64,000 nucleotides of DNA from positions 440,832 to 504,831 of the forward strand of contig CAWGTT010000008.1 in the NCBI GenBank assembly GCA_963825645.1. Reading direction: 5' to 3'. The DNA comes from JADJPO01 sp963825645 (GTDB lineage: Bacteria > Actinomycetota > Actinomycetes > Actinomycetales > Kineosporiaceae). Shown here one piece after another: positions 36,072 through 44,790 of the stretch. The translations under genes were made by a program, and so were the position numbers. How positions within the stretch are numbered: position 1 is the first letter of the stretch; each line of letters opens with the position of its first letter. Under the pieces are notes generated by a model, which was given only the letters and a program-made list of their open reading frames with translations, had not been told where the DNA came from and did no database searches.

Positions 36072-36643
36072 ACCGCTTCCAGGTCGGCCGGATCGACCAT
36101 GACACCGCGTACCTGCATCGACAACGGCGAGCGGGCGAAGGCGTAGGCGCGCAGACCGGGCGACGATCCCACGAACCAGAACGTCGGCAGAGCGTGGCCG
36201 CGCGTCCATGGTGGCGCCTCGAGACCATCCCGAAGAGCGAGGTCCTCCACGCTCGCCGCGAGCATGGCATCCCATCGGGCGTCGCCGGTGGTCGACGGAC
36301 GAGCGAAGAAGGCGGCGCGATCCCTCGCTGTGCTCAGCTCACCGGCGTTCGACCGCATCTCCCGGACCACCCTCAGCAGGTCCGCAGTCGACCATCTCTG
36401 CCGAAGACCACGACGGATAGCAGCAGCCGCCGCCGAGACGGTCAGGAGCCGGTGCCGGTGCACGGGACTGTCGGCCCCGGCCTCCACCACGGCCAGAACC
36501 CGTTCCAGGGTGCGCTCGTTGGGCACCTTCTCCCCCCGCTCGTAGGCGGAGACGTTCGTCTCCGACGTGCCGCTGGCCCGCGCGACCGCATGCAGGGTCA
36601 GCCCACGTTCACGCCGCCGGCGACGAAGTTCCCAACCTTCCAT
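36068..36643 (-). CDS. XRE-family HTH protein, probable antitoxin
   Basis: 191 residues. The N-terminal HTH is WELRRRRRERGLTLHAVARA then GTSETNVSAYERGEKVPNER, a standard XRE fold. The C-terminal 110 residues (LPTFWFVGSSPGLRAYAFAR) are of unknown type and probably contact the partner. Upstream (36644-36670) an AT-rich patch with AACTGATA-like repeats may be the operator. Coupled by GTGA overlap to the nucleotidyltransferase. Confidence 0.8.
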   Translation of the reverse strand: MEGWELRRRRRERGLTLHAVARASGTSETNVSAYERGEKVPNERTLERVLAVVEAGADSPVHRHRLLTVSAAAAAIRRGLRQRWSTADLLRVVREMRSNAGELSTARDRAAFFARPSTTGDARWDAMLAASVEDLALRDGLEAPPWTRGHALPTFWFVGSSPGLRAYAFARSPLSMQVRGVMVDPADLEAV

Positions 36644-36913
36644 GCCTTGAACATATCAGTTATCAGTCCACGCGCAGTGAGCTGATCCGGCCCGGCACGA
36701 CAACCTCGTCCCGCAGTACGGCGATCTGCGCACCGAGTGGAGCCGATCGCCGCCCCCTTCCTCAGCCCAGCCCAGGCTGGCAACTCCGCCCGGCCAACGA
36801 CCGAGGGCCCCGCATCGGCTTTCGGCGGATCCCTGCGCAGGTGCTCGTGATCCCCGCAACCGGCCATCAGATCGCCGCTGTCACACACGGATAGACTCGA
36901 CTCGCTCGGGCCT

Positions 36914-37354
36914 TCAGGTGGCGATCAGATCGTCCGGAGTGATCCAGGTGATCCCCGGGAACCGCGCGAAATCACGGTCGTACGTGACGATCTGAGCTCG
37001 GTGTTCGCGTGCCAGAGCGGCCAGGTGGGCGTCGGTGACGAGGTTGGCGGCCGTGCCAACGGCAGCGATCATCTCCGAGAGCAGGCGGGGATGGCGCGCG
37101 GTGGGGCCAACGGTCAGGGCACTCGACGCCCCGAGCCATTCCTCGATCTGGTCGGTGGCTTGATCCGGCGACAGTGGATGAGGGAACAGTCCCGGCTTCG
37201 TGGTGAGCCGGAGGTAAGCCAGAAGCACCACCCAAGCGAACCCGACGCGATCACCACCGGAGAGCGCGCCATCCAGCCAACGCCGAGACGCATCGTGGCA
37301 GTCGCTGTCACGGTTGACGGCGTAGATCAAGACGTTGGCATCGACGATCTTCAT
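36914..37354 (-). CDS. PIN-domain ribonuclease toxin
   Basis: 146 residues, ATG 37354, overlapping the antitoxin stop. PIN motifs: MKIVDANVLIYAVNRDSD, LVTDAHLAALAREH and YDRDFARFPGITWITPDDL. The usual conserved Glu of motif 2 is not evident (AWVVLLAYLRL), so activity should be tested. The ending FPGITWITP is typical of the TA-system VapC group that includes mycobacterial MT3492-like toxins. Confidence 0.88.
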   Translation of the reverse strand: MKIVDANVLIYAVNRDSDCHDASRRWLDGALSGGDRVGFAWVVLLAYLRLTTKPGLFPHPLSPDQATDQIEEWLGASSALTVGPTARHPRLLSEMIAAVGTAANLVTDAHLAALAREHRAQIVTYDRDFARFPGITWITPDDLIAT

Positions 37355-37614
37355 GCTCGTCGTCGCATCTTGCGTACCAGTTCCTCGTCTTCGAGGTCGG
37401 CCGCCAACTGGAGTGCACGGTCGAGGTTGACGGCCGGAACACCCAGGGCGGCAGTCTGGGTGGCGAACGAGGTCTCCTGCCGTTGCCCTGGCACACCCTC
37501 GCGAATCAGATCGTTCATAGCCTGCTTGAAGGACACCCCGCGCTCGGCCATGCGAGCGCGGACCAGCTGCTCGGTGTCCGGGTCCAGCGTGACGGTCGTT
37601 CTCACGTCTGTCAT
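37351..37614 (-). CDS. CopG/RHH-type antitoxin
   Basis: ATG at 37614 gives 87 residues: VRTTVTLDPDTEQLVRARMA, then GVSFKQAMNDLIREG is the ribbon-helix-helix. The C-terminal part (LDRALQLAADLEDEELVRKM) binds toxin. GATGC/GATGATG repeats around 37615-37645 are the likely operator. Translation is coupled to the PIN toxin by ATGA overlap. Confidence 0.88.
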   Translation of the reverse strand: MTDVRTTVTLDPDTEQLVRARMAERGVSFKQAMNDLIREGVPGQRQETSFATQTAALGVPAVNLDRALQLAADLEDEELVRKMRRRA

Positions 37615-37659
37615 CATAGCATCAAGCAAGATGATGCCTAGACATCAAGCCCCACTGTT

Positions 37660-37830
37660 CCTGTGTGCGCGGGCGACCGAGGACAGCAGGTGGTCATCCA
37701 CCACGGCGTCGATGTCCGCAGCGGCCACGTACCGCTCGGCCACATCGCCGGAGGCGATAACGCTGCGTGGGTGGCTGAGCCCCCGACACGACGAAACGGA
37801 CGTCGCCACGCAGGTCTGGCACGGCAGTCC
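37660..37830 (-). pseudogene. C-terminal remnant of an AbiEi-like HTH antitoxin
   Basis: Closely resembles 40808-40960 in DNA and protein (PDLRGDVRFVVSGA, then in another frame DVAERYVAAADIDAVVDDH). The N-terminal HTH part is absent and the frame is broken, so it is a second, shorter leftover of the gene family seen at 40587-41356. Confidence 0.6.
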
Positions 37831-38036
37831 TCATCCTCTTCGCGCCGTTCGCCGCGGTCCCGCTGCCCGTTGCTGCGGCGGCCTGGGCGGTTGTTCTTGC
37901 GGCGTGCTTCGTGCTCGTGTGGCGCACGGCCGCCAGGGTGGCCCGCATCCCAACGGACACCCTCTGGGTGGGGCTGGCCGCAGCCCTGGTTCTGATCAGC
38001 GCCGTGGTCCGCCAAGCCATGCCGGGCAAGAGCTGA
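37818..38036 (+). pseudogene. C-terminal fragment of a membrane protein
   Basis: The frame ending at TGA 38036 reads AVLILFAPFAAVPLPVAAAA, then VVLAACFVLVWRTAARV and WVGLAAALVLISAVVRQAMP, three hydrophobic segments. No start or ribosome site is present; the 5' side abuts the antitoxin remnant. Truncated by rearrangement. Confidence 0.5.
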
Positions 38037-38125
38037 CCGCGGTCTGGTTCATCGCGCCGCACTCGTCAGACTCCGGTCGGTCCGACCGCGGGGTCGCAGT
38101 CCCCCGGCCCGGCGTTGAGTTCCTC

Positions 38126-38611
38126 CTACTCGCCGTACTCACGACGATGCCCCTGAGTCGCGATCGGAAGGCCAGCGATCGTGGTGCTGTAGGGATCCGG
38201 AGAGGCCCGGTGTGGACGACGACACCGCCGGCGAAACGAGCTGAGGGTGTAGACGAAGTCGGCCCAGAACGTGACCGTGGTGTTGATCCGGGTGTCCGTG
38301 GCGTGGACGTGGATGATCGACTCGCAGACGGTGCGGATCACCGTGGGGATGTCGGCTCCCATCGCCATCAGGTGCGACGGGTCGAGGTTGGCGCCGAATC
38401 GTGATCCGTTTTCTCCTCGACACCTCATGGAACTTCGTTCTCGACGCCCAGCGCTGAGCTCCACATGCCGGACGACGAACCGCAGCTCATCGGGCCACGG
38501 CACCAGGGCCCAGACCAGGTATGTCGTCCCCCGCCGAGTCCGGCTCACCCTGGCGAAGACGCACCCGCCGCACAGGCCCGGGCTGATCTCCAGTGGAGAA
38601 GACTCGCTCAT
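38126..38611 (-). pseudogene. Mosaic of a Cys-motif fragment and a sugar-phosphate isomerase fragment
   Basis: Residues 15-55 (GLCGGCVFARVSRTRRGTTY) look like one protein; about residues 75-115 (FGANLDPSHLMAMGADIPTV, IIHVHATDTRINTTV) are a typical piece of the xylose-isomerase-like TIM-barrel family of sugar-phosphate isomerases. Neither is complete and the rest is Arg-rich noise. An accidental open frame over two remnants. Confidence 0.5.
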
Positions 38612-38639
38612 CGCTCTGCCCGGCACATCCAGGCCATAC

Positions 38640-38812
38640 TCACCAGGCCCCGAGATGCGGGATCAGCTGCTGCATCGCCGTGACGATGTCGCGGCTTTCG
38701 GCAGATCATCGACGATGTCATCGGTCGTCAGTTCGGGAGTGTCGAGCCGTGGGTAGTCGGCGTCGTTCCGGGTCCGGCGCAGCCGCCCGAACAGTCGCAC
38801 GACGGCTCCGCT
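38640..38812 (-). pseudogene. C-terminal remnant of a HEPN-like toxin
   Basis: LRRTRNDADYPRLDTPELTT, then in the neighbouring frame RDIVTAMQQLIPHLGAW and a stop. The RxxRNDADYP pattern is typical of a HEPN family with Rx4-6H catalytic sites, here cut off from the rest and frameshifted. Low certainty. Confidence 0.4.
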
Positions 38813-38840
38813 GCGCGCGGGAACGGGCGAGCCCATCGCC

Positions 38841-39167
38841 TCAGCGGAGAATTCCCAACGCATGCATGAGGCCTTCCTCGACGGCTCGCATGGTCTGCGC
38901 GGACACCGCACCCAGGTCGGCCTGGACCTCGTCGGGATAGATCACGGTGATGCGGTCGCAGAGCGCCCGGCCAACCAGCGGTGCATCGAGGTCGCGCAGG
39001 GGGACGATAGAGGGCAGGTCGACCTTGTCCGTCGTCGTGAGCCGAACCGCGAGCGCGTCACCCAGACCACGATTGCGGCGGTTGTTCGAGACCACCAGGA
39101 AGGGTTTCAATCCGATGTCGGCACCCAGGTCGATGCGGTAGACGCGACCTCGCAGCAGGTCCGTCAC
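38841..39167 (-). CDS. MazF/PemK-type mRNA interferase toxin
   Basis: 108 residues from GTG 39167. LRGRVYRIDLGADIGLKPFL then VVSNNRRNRGLGDALAVRLT is the MazF fold, followed by VPLRDLDAPLVGRALCDRIT and VSAQTMRAVEEGLMHALGI. MazF cuts mRNA at short sequences. GTGA overlap with the antitoxin gene. Confidence 0.9.
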   Translation of the reverse strand: MTDLLRGRVYRIDLGADIGLKPFLVVSNNRRNRGLGDALAVRLTTTDKVDLPSIVPLRDLDAPLVGRALCDRITVIYPDEVQADLGAVSAQTMRAVEEGLMHALGILR

Positions 39168-39469
39168 TCCCCATCCCGTTCGAGCCGGCGGCGCTCACGG
39201 GCACGTAGCGCTGCTCGGACGGCCTGCTCCTCGGGGTCGGCAGCGAGCGCGGCATAGCCGGCCTCCTCTGCGGCCTCGCGTGCCCGCTGCGCCCCCACGG
39301 CCATCAGTGCGTGCACCAACGCGGCGTCGGAGTCGGTTCGCTGCGCGCCCACACTCTCCAGCGCCGCCGGTGAGCTCCTGATCAGATCGAGATCTCGCTC
39401 ATCCCGCTCGGACAGTGGCACAGGAAGCCGGCGGGTTCGGCGGGTTCGACCAGGCGTCGCGGCATTCAT
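39164..39469 (-). CDS. Antitoxin of the MazF-type toxin
   Basis: 101 residues from ATG 39469. Arg-rich start (PGRTRRTRRLPVPLSERDER) suits DNA binding; the tail (AAEEAGYAALAADPEEQAVR) is helical and acidic. It has no obvious MazE strand pattern, but length, order and overlap with mazF-like gene identify its role. Confidence 0.7.
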   Translation of the reverse strand: MNAATPGRTRRTRRLPVPLSERDERDLDLIRSSPAALESVGAQRTDSDAALVHALMAVGAQRAREAAEEAGYAALAADPEEQAVRAALRARERRRLERDGE

Positions 39470-39496
39470 ATCGCCATGGTGACTCAACTTGGTGAG

Positions 39497-39763
39497 TCAC
39501 ACAAGTGAAGCCACCTGGCCCAGGAAGGTGAGGCGCCATGGTCGACCCTCACACGCCTCACCGCCCATATCGGGACAGAAGCCAATACCCAGACGGCGCG
39601 CCGCCGCAGCTGTCCACGCCCGAGCTCGTCCTGTGCCGAACGATGGCGACAGCCTCACCGCAATGCTCGTCGCCCTGCGGCGCGCCTTACGGTCCACCCC
39701 TGCCAGCCGCTGCGTGGCCCGGATCCCCTCGCCCCGCAACCACAGCCGTAGCACCTCGCGCAC
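39497..39763 (-). pseudogene. N-terminal remnant of an IS21-type transposase
   Basis: REVLRLWLRGEGIRATQRLA then GVDRKARR resembles the HTH start of IS21-type IstA proteins. The frame shifts after GVDRK and no DDE domain follows. A dead insertion-sequence scrap inside the TA island. Confidence 0.5.
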
Positions 39764-39789
39764 CTCCTACAGGAACCTCCCCGAACGCC

Positions 39790-39992
39790 ATGCCGCTCTC
39801 CGATCATCCGACCAATGGCGGCAAGTCCACCGGCGACAACGCCCCCATCCATATCGAGACCGGCGCCTGGGTAGCCGCCCGCGCCACGGTGCTGCGCGAG
39901 GTCGAGAGTACCTGCCGGGCAGGTGGTCGCGGCCGGGACGACGTGCCGCGCACCACAACGACGGCCGCCGACGCCGTCGAGCAGGTGAGCTA
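39790..39992 (+). pseudogene. Hexapeptide acetyltransferase remnant
   Basis: NAPIHIETGAWVAARATVL and, in another frame, QVVAAGTTCRA resemble the left-handed helix of sugar O-acetyltransferases (VAxGxxV repeats). Start, active-site His and C-terminus are missing and the frame is broken. Confidence 0.4.
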
Positions 39993-40003
39993 CCCCGACC
40001 CGC

Positions 40004-40535
40004 CTACAGCAGTCCGGCGGCGCGCTCAAGACGTGCCAGGGATTCCTGTGCGTCGTCCAGCGCGACCATGACGTGAGTGTCGGAGCGGGTGCAGCGATCA
40101 TGTTCCGCAGACCTCTACGGTCGGTGCGGCTGAGGTCCTCGCCACGGAAGTCGCGGGCGGCGACCAGGGCGCCCAACGTGGCGAAGTCACTGCGGTGCCG
40201 GCCTCTCGCCGCGTCGCCGACGGCTGTATGGGCGGCAGCCTTCATGACGAGCGCGCTGACGAAGCTGGGCCGCCGGACGAAACCCGGTACGCCCCTCAAC
40301 GGATACCGGCACCGACTCGCTTCGCTGCAGAGCTTGAGTACCCCCGGGCGTCGGGATGGTCGGACTCCCGGTGGCGCCCTTCCTGCTTGCCGCTCGTTCG
40401 CCGATACCGTCCGGCAGGAGGACGTCGATCGTCGGTAGGCCGAGGTGGCATGTGACCTCTCTCCGCACAGTGCAGGTGGACCATCTGTCCGCCGATCAGG
40501 GTCCAGCCGTCGCGGAGACGTTCGTGCACATCCAT
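40004..40535 (-). pseudogene. AbiEii-like nucleotidyltransferase toxin, broken by several frameshifts
   Basis: Pieces in different frames add up to one family: ERLRDGWTLIGGQMVHLHCA, ERGHMPPRPTDD, then PTIDVLLPDGIGERAASRKG, SALVMKAAAHTAVGDAARGR and a tail DDAQESLARLERAAGLL ending at 40004. At least three shifts separate them. It follows the HTH gene at 40587, the order expected for a type IV-like TA pair. Inactive as read. Confidence 0.6.
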
Positions 40536-40586
40536 GATCGCGTGCCACGAGGCGGCCTGGAGCGCGTGACATGGCAGGCAGAACGA

Positions 40587-41356
40587 TCACGACCGCTCCG
40601 AGCCCGGCTCTGCGCGAGCCTCGTCGGCCGGCGCGACGAGCTCGGGGTGCTGCTCGGCGATCTCGCGCAACAGCACGACAGCACGGGCCTCCCCACGGGG
40701 ACGAGCATGGTCAGCCAGGTCCGCCGCCACCAGAAGCCGGGCGACGTCGCCGAGCCGCCCAGCGACGCCGTCGGACACGACATGCGCCACAACGTTGGCG
40801 TCCTGGTCGCGGACGACCGAGGACAGCAGGTAATCGGCCACGACGGCGTCGAGGTCGGCAGCGGCCACGTACCCCTCGGCCACATCGCCGGAAGCGATAC
40901 TGCTGCGTGGGGTGACTCAGTCCCGACACGGCGAAACGAACGTCGCCACGCAGGTCTGGCAGGTCGTGCGGCGACGCGCGATACAGACGGCGCTCCGCGC
41001 GGTTGCGGAACCAGGCTCGCATCAGCGCCGCGACGCCGCGGACCCGTTCCTCGGACACCGCCACATCCGGCGCCGACTCGGCCAGGAGCCGCCGCAAGCG
41101 GGCCCGGGCCCGTGATCGCTCCGACGACGCCAGACGATCGATCACGCCCGGGCCATCCCGGCTCAATGCCACGAGCGCCCACGCGGAACGCTCCGACAGC
41201 CGACGCCCGGGAAGGCTCGACCCCGACACCGACAACAGGGACGCCTCGTCCACGACCCACTGAGAACCGAGGCGCTCGGCACGCAACGAACCGTCCGCGA
41301 TCCGCTGATGGACGCGCCACGCCGACGCCCAGCAGCGCGGCTGCCTCAAGCGACAC
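40587..41356 (-). CDS. HTH antitoxin of an AbiEi-like pair, two frameshifts
   Basis: A GGGGAAGGG ribosome site precedes GTG 41356, MSLEAAALLGVG. After a shift near 41318 the chain continues VHQRIADGSLRAERLGSQWV, and after an extra base near 40915 it continues SSIASGDVAEGYVAAADLDA to ADEARAEPGSERS at 40587. The HTH part is like excisionase/MerR helices; the rest matches actinobacterial antitoxins paired with nucleotidyltransferases. A truncated relative lies at 37660-37830. Confidence 0.6.
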
Positions 41357-41445
41357 TGACCCTTCCCCCGAACAGAGCCATACAAGTTCTTATAGATTTG
41401 TGTCAGGGCGGCGCGCGCAGTCCTCCACGGACGCCCAGGTTGTCG

Positions 41446-41898
41446 TCAGGAACAGGCATCGGAACGGTTGGCCATGTGGGTCGGGTTGTCCTGGACCCAG
41501 CCCGTTCGGCCATCCGCCGCGATGTGGAACCAGTGAATCGTGCTGCCTGCCCAGGGCTGATCGACCTCCTTGAGCACCGGATATTGCGCCACGGGAATCG
41601 TGCGCCCGGAGGCGACGGGGTCCATCTCGCGGCGCAGCTGGGTCAGGGATGCCGTGATGATCCAGCACTCGGACGACGCTGCGCCGGTGGGGCCCTGGGT
41701 GGTCGGCTGCTGGGTGGTGGGCTGCTGGGAGGGTTGCGACGGCGTGGTGACCTCGCCGCGCGGCACGCTCGCTGTGTCGGTGCTGGAACTCGCGGACACC
41801 CGGTCCCACCACCAAGGGGCGGTGCCGCCGGTGAGCAGGGCGACGATCACCGCGGCCAGCACGGGCCATAGACGCCCCTTGTCGTTCGACGCGGACAT
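41446..41898 (-). CDS. Hypothetical membrane-anchored protein
   Basis: ATG 41898, ribosome site GAGGAGG just upstream. 150 residues: one helix (LWPVLAAVIVALLTGGTAPW), a Ser/Thr/Gln/Pro linker with QQPTTQQPTTQ repeats, and a folded exterior of about 75 residues with two Cys (ECWIITASLTQLRREMDPVA, ANRSDACS) and Trp-rich strands that recall SH3-type cell-wall domains. Family not recognised. Confidence 0.65.
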   Translation of the reverse strand: MSASNDKGRLWPVLAAVIVALLTGGTAPWWWDRVSASSSTDTASVPRGEVTTPSQPSQQPTTQQPTTQGPTGAASSECWIITASLTQLRREMDPVASGRTIPVAQYPVLKEVDQPWAGSTIHWFHIAADGRTGWVQDNPTHMANRSDACS

Positions 41899-41929
41899 GG
41901 CACACCTCCTCGTCTGATGACAGGAGGGC

Positions 41930-42523
41930 GTGCAGGGACGTCGTGATACCTGCGGGAGAACGGGGCGTGTATCAGCGCTTCGACGCTGCGCTCTTAGAAG
42001 CATCGCTTCCGACGTCCTCCGCGACACCATCGCCGCCTACACGCAGGCGTACGCAGTGGTCTCCAGCACCGTGGAGCCGTTGCACGGGGCGGAAATCCAC
42101 CGTGGCGAGGAGTGCGCGATACGCCTCACCGCGACCAACGACCCGTGCTTCGGCAGCGCGGGCACGGGCCACGTCGGTGTGCGACTCGTCAATGTCCGGT
42201 GGCACGTGGACGTGCTCACCCCCAGCGTCGTCACCGTCATCGTGCCGGACCCGCCCCTGTACGCCCGCTCAGGTCCCACCGACGACCTTCCGCTGCTCAC
42301 CGCAGGCGACCGCGTGTCGGAGCTCTACATCTTCCCCGAGCGCGGCAAGAGAGTCCTGGCCCCAGGCGAGACCACCACGCTCAACCTGCGGGGCTACGCG
42401 GAGGGTCGCGGGACCATCAACGTCATGTTCAACATCGTCGCCGACGTCGATGACGATTGGCTGGACCTCATGGACCAGGCCACGAACCAGCTCGGGAATC
42501 AGCCCCCTATCTCAGTGGATTGA
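41930..42523 (+). CDS. Hypothetical protein of beta-rich type
   Basis: The convincing part begins near residue 25 (SDVLRDTIAAYTQAYAVVSS); the true start is uncertain. Strands such as GHVGVRLVNVRWHVDVLTPS and LAPGETTTLNLRGYAEGRG suggest an Ig-like or jelly-roll fold, ending DDDWLDLMDQATNQLGNQPP. No family or signal peptide recognised. Confidence 0.5.
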   Translation: MQGRRDTCGRTGRVSALRRCALRSIASDVLRDTIAAYTQAYAVVSSTVEPLHGAEIHRGEECAIRLTATNDPCFGSAGTGHVGVRLVNVRWHVDVLTPSVVTVIVPDPPLYARSGPTDDLPLLTAGDRVSELYIFPERGKRVLAPGETTTLNLRGYAEGRGTINVMFNIVADVDDDWLDLMDQATNQLGNQPPISVD

Positions 42524-42676
42524 TCCGCGCCTGTGCTGACCTTCGGGTGTTACCCGAGGTGCACGGTCGCGCGGGTTGAGAGGTCCGGGATGGGTGCGGT
42601 GGTAGTTGCCTTGCTTCCCTTGTGTCGCCCGGCAGCGAGCGATCACACTCGCGACACGCACAACCGTGAGGGTGAC

Positions 42677-43660
42677 ATGATCGAGACCGTCGGGTTCATT
42701 GGGCTGGGCAACGTGGGGGGCAAGCTCGCCGCCACGCTGTTGCGCAACGGGTATGACCTGGTCGTTCGCGACCTGGACGAGGCGGTCGCCGCGCCGCTGC
42801 TGGCCGGCGGCGCGAGGTGGGGGACGTCGCCTCGGCAGATCGCGCAGGACTGCGACGCGGTGATCACCTGCCTGCCGACGCCGGCGGCGAGCGCGGCCGT
42901 CATGGAGGCCGACGATGGCCTGCTGGCTGGCCTGGGACCGGGCACGGTCTGGGCCGAGATGAGCACGACCGACGATGCGGAGGTCCGCCGCCTCGCGGCC
43001 CTGGTCACCGCGACGGGTGCGGCGGCGCTCGACTGTCCGGTGTCGGGTGGCTGTCACCGGGCAGCGACCGGAAACATCGCGATTCTCGCCGGCTGTGACC
43101 GCGTGGTGTTCGAGCGCATGCTGCCGGTCCTGACGACGATGGGGCGGCAGGTGCTGCACACCGGCCCGGTTGGGTCGGCGTCGATCCTGAAGGTCGTCAC
43201 CAACTACCTGGCGACGGCGAACCTCGTAGCGCTGTGCGAAGCGCTGGTCACGTCGACGGCGGCCGGGATGGATCTCGCGACCACCTACGAGGCGATCCGG
43301 ATCTCGTCGGGCAACTCGTTCGTACACGAGACCGAGAGCCAGGTCATCCTCAACGGCAGCCGCGACATCAGCTTCACGATGGATCTGGTCGTCAAGGATC
43401 TGAGCTTGTTCCAGACGGTGGCTGATCGTGCCGGCGTCCCGCTCGAGATCGCCCCAGCGCTCGGCGCGGTCTTCGACGACGCGGTGGCCAGGTACGGTCC
43501 ACGCGCGTGGTCGCCCCAGGTGATCCGCCGGCTCGAAGAGGCGACTGGGCTGCAGGTGCTCGCCGACGGCTTCCCGCCGGCGATCGTTGATGACGAGTTG
43601 GAGGCGCCCGGCCACGAGGTCCTCGTCGACCGAGTCCAGACCGGCGTCGCCCGGCGCTGA
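42677..43660 (+). CDS. NAD(P)-dependent beta-hydroxyacid dehydrogenase
   Basis: ATG at 42677 after GAGGG; 327 residues. Rossmann motif VGFIGLGNVGGKLAATLLRN, substrate-binding DCPVSGGCHRAATGNIAIL and catalytic Lys in SASILKVVTNYLATANLVAL. This is the 3-hydroxyisobutyrate dehydrogenase/tartronate semialdehyde reductase family. The usual DAPVSGG is DCPVSGG here. Substrate unknown. Confidence 0.9.
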   Translation: MIETVGFIGLGNVGGKLAATLLRNGYDLVVRDLDEAVAAPLLAGGARWGTSPRQIAQDCDAVITCLPTPAASAAVMEADDGLLAGLGPGTVWAEMSTTDDAEVRRLAALVTATGAAALDCPVSGGCHRAATGNIAILAGCDRVVFERMLPVLTTMGRQVLHTGPVGSASILKVVTNYLATANLVALCEALVTSTAAGMDLATTYEAIRISSGNSFVHETESQVILNGSRDISFTMDLVVKDLSLFQTVADRAGVPLEIAPALGAVFDDAVARYGPRAWSPQVIRRLEEATGLQVLADGFPPAIVDDELEAPGHEVLVDRVQTGVARR

Positions 43661-43865
43661 CAGATCCGGACGGGCCAGGTCGAGAGTGCGCTCGGCGAAC
43701 AGGCTGCCGCTGGGCGGGCACCGCAGAAGCGACTCCCCCCGCACCGACCCGCTCCCACATCCGCGAGGCTGGCGCCAGTGGGTGACCCGAGCGGGCGCCA
43801 GCGCTAGGCTGTAGTCGCCATGATCAACTGGGCAGAGGACGGCCGACTCGGGGGGAACTCATGGC

Positions 43866-44018
43866 ATGCGACGTCTCACGGTGTCTCTAGCAGCGATAGC
43901 GATCGGAGTCGGGACGACGCTCGTCGCGGCACCGCCCGTGGCGGCGGCACCGAACCCGTCGTTCGACTGTGTCATTCCTGAAGTTTGCGGTCGCCGGTGG
44001 GCGGCCCGTTCCGGCTGA
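43866..44018 (+). CDS. Short secreted peptide, possibly a truncated gene
   Basis: ATG 43866 after a G-run codes a clear signal peptide (MRRLTVSLAAIAIGVGTTLV, cut near PVAAAP) and ends 50 residues later at 44018, running over the 3' end of the opposite gene. A longer secreted protein was probably cut here. TAGGCT at 43805-43810 may be its promoter. Confidence 0.45.
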   Translation: MRRLTVSLAAIAIGVGTTLVAAPPVAAAPNPSFDCVIPEVCGRRWAARSG

Positions 44019-44578
44019 AGATGGGGGTCTGGTGGCCTTGGGTGTCCTGCCGCGCCGCGATGCTGACCTGGTACGGGCCGTACCGCCGCACCGGCGTCAC
44101 CTCGACCGCCCGGGCGATGTCCCATTCGAGTTCCGCCAGGTCACGATGCACTCCCGGCGGGTGGGCACTGAACGGGCGGCCCGCCGGGTGACGGGTTGGT
44201 GTCTGCAATGGGAGCAGGATCTCGTCGGCGATGCGCCCGAGCAGGAGCGGCTCCTGCCGCTTGCGGAACGTCTCGGGCGACAGGCCTCCGAACTCCCGCG
44301 CCGCGGCCTCCCGCAGATCGGTCGGCCGACGACCGGCGGTCCCGTGCACGAGCCCGAAGAGGTACTGGGCGGCGCGCCCGGCCTCCTCCTCCCCCAGAGC
44401 CGCGACGGCGCTCACGCAGCAGGTTCTCGACACCGGCGTTGTCGGTGTTCGGAGCCTGTGCGTACCCGCGGTGAACGGCGACGACACCCAAGGCCGGCAA
44501 CGGAGTGGTCGCGCACCGGAACAGCCCTCGCTGCCGCAGCAGCTTGAGATCCAGGATCACATCCTCGCGTGACGGCAA
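43972..44578 (-). CDS. Conserved hypothetical protein, frameshifted
   Basis: Starts MPSREDVILDLKLLRQRGLF at 44578; after one extra base near 44420 it continues AALGEEEAGRAAQYLFGLVH and EFGGLSPETFRKRQEPLLLG to 43972. Length fits one insertion (about 201 residues). The FGLSPETFRKRQE part is like actinobacterial proteins found beside effector or defence genes, but I cannot name the family. Separated by 36 nt from the truncated gene upstream. Confidence 0.5.
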
Positions 44579-44614
44579 GGGGAGGTCGATACCGGTCCCG
44601 GGATGTTCGGTGGC

Positions 44615-44780
44615 TCACGTCGTCGACCATCGGATCCCGTAGCTGAGCCCGATGTCCAGCTGCTCGAAGGAGGTGGCCAGCTCGCCCGCTGCGTTGACGT
44701 CGAGGGGCTCCCGGTCGGGTGCCGGATCGTCGACGAAGCGGGCGGGTTCACTCGCCACCCGCCAGGCACAGTCGGGCCGG
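44615..44780 (-). CDS. C-terminal part of an unknown actinobacterial gene, cut at the junction
   Basis: Minus-strand frame ending at 44615: CAWRVASEPARFVDDPAPDR then LDVNAAGELATSFEQLDIGL. The upstream part is missing because the sequence changes character at about 44775. Probably in an operon with the next gene. Confidence 0.45.
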
Positions 44781-44790
44781 GAAGCAAGCT
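44770..44790. other. Junction between actinobacterial and planctomycete-like DNA
   Basis: GC content, codon use and gene families change abruptly here. The actinobacterial gene on the minus strand and the SpoIIAA/STAS-like gene on the plus strand are both cut. No repeat, tRNA or transposase marks the spot. Confidence 0.8.
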
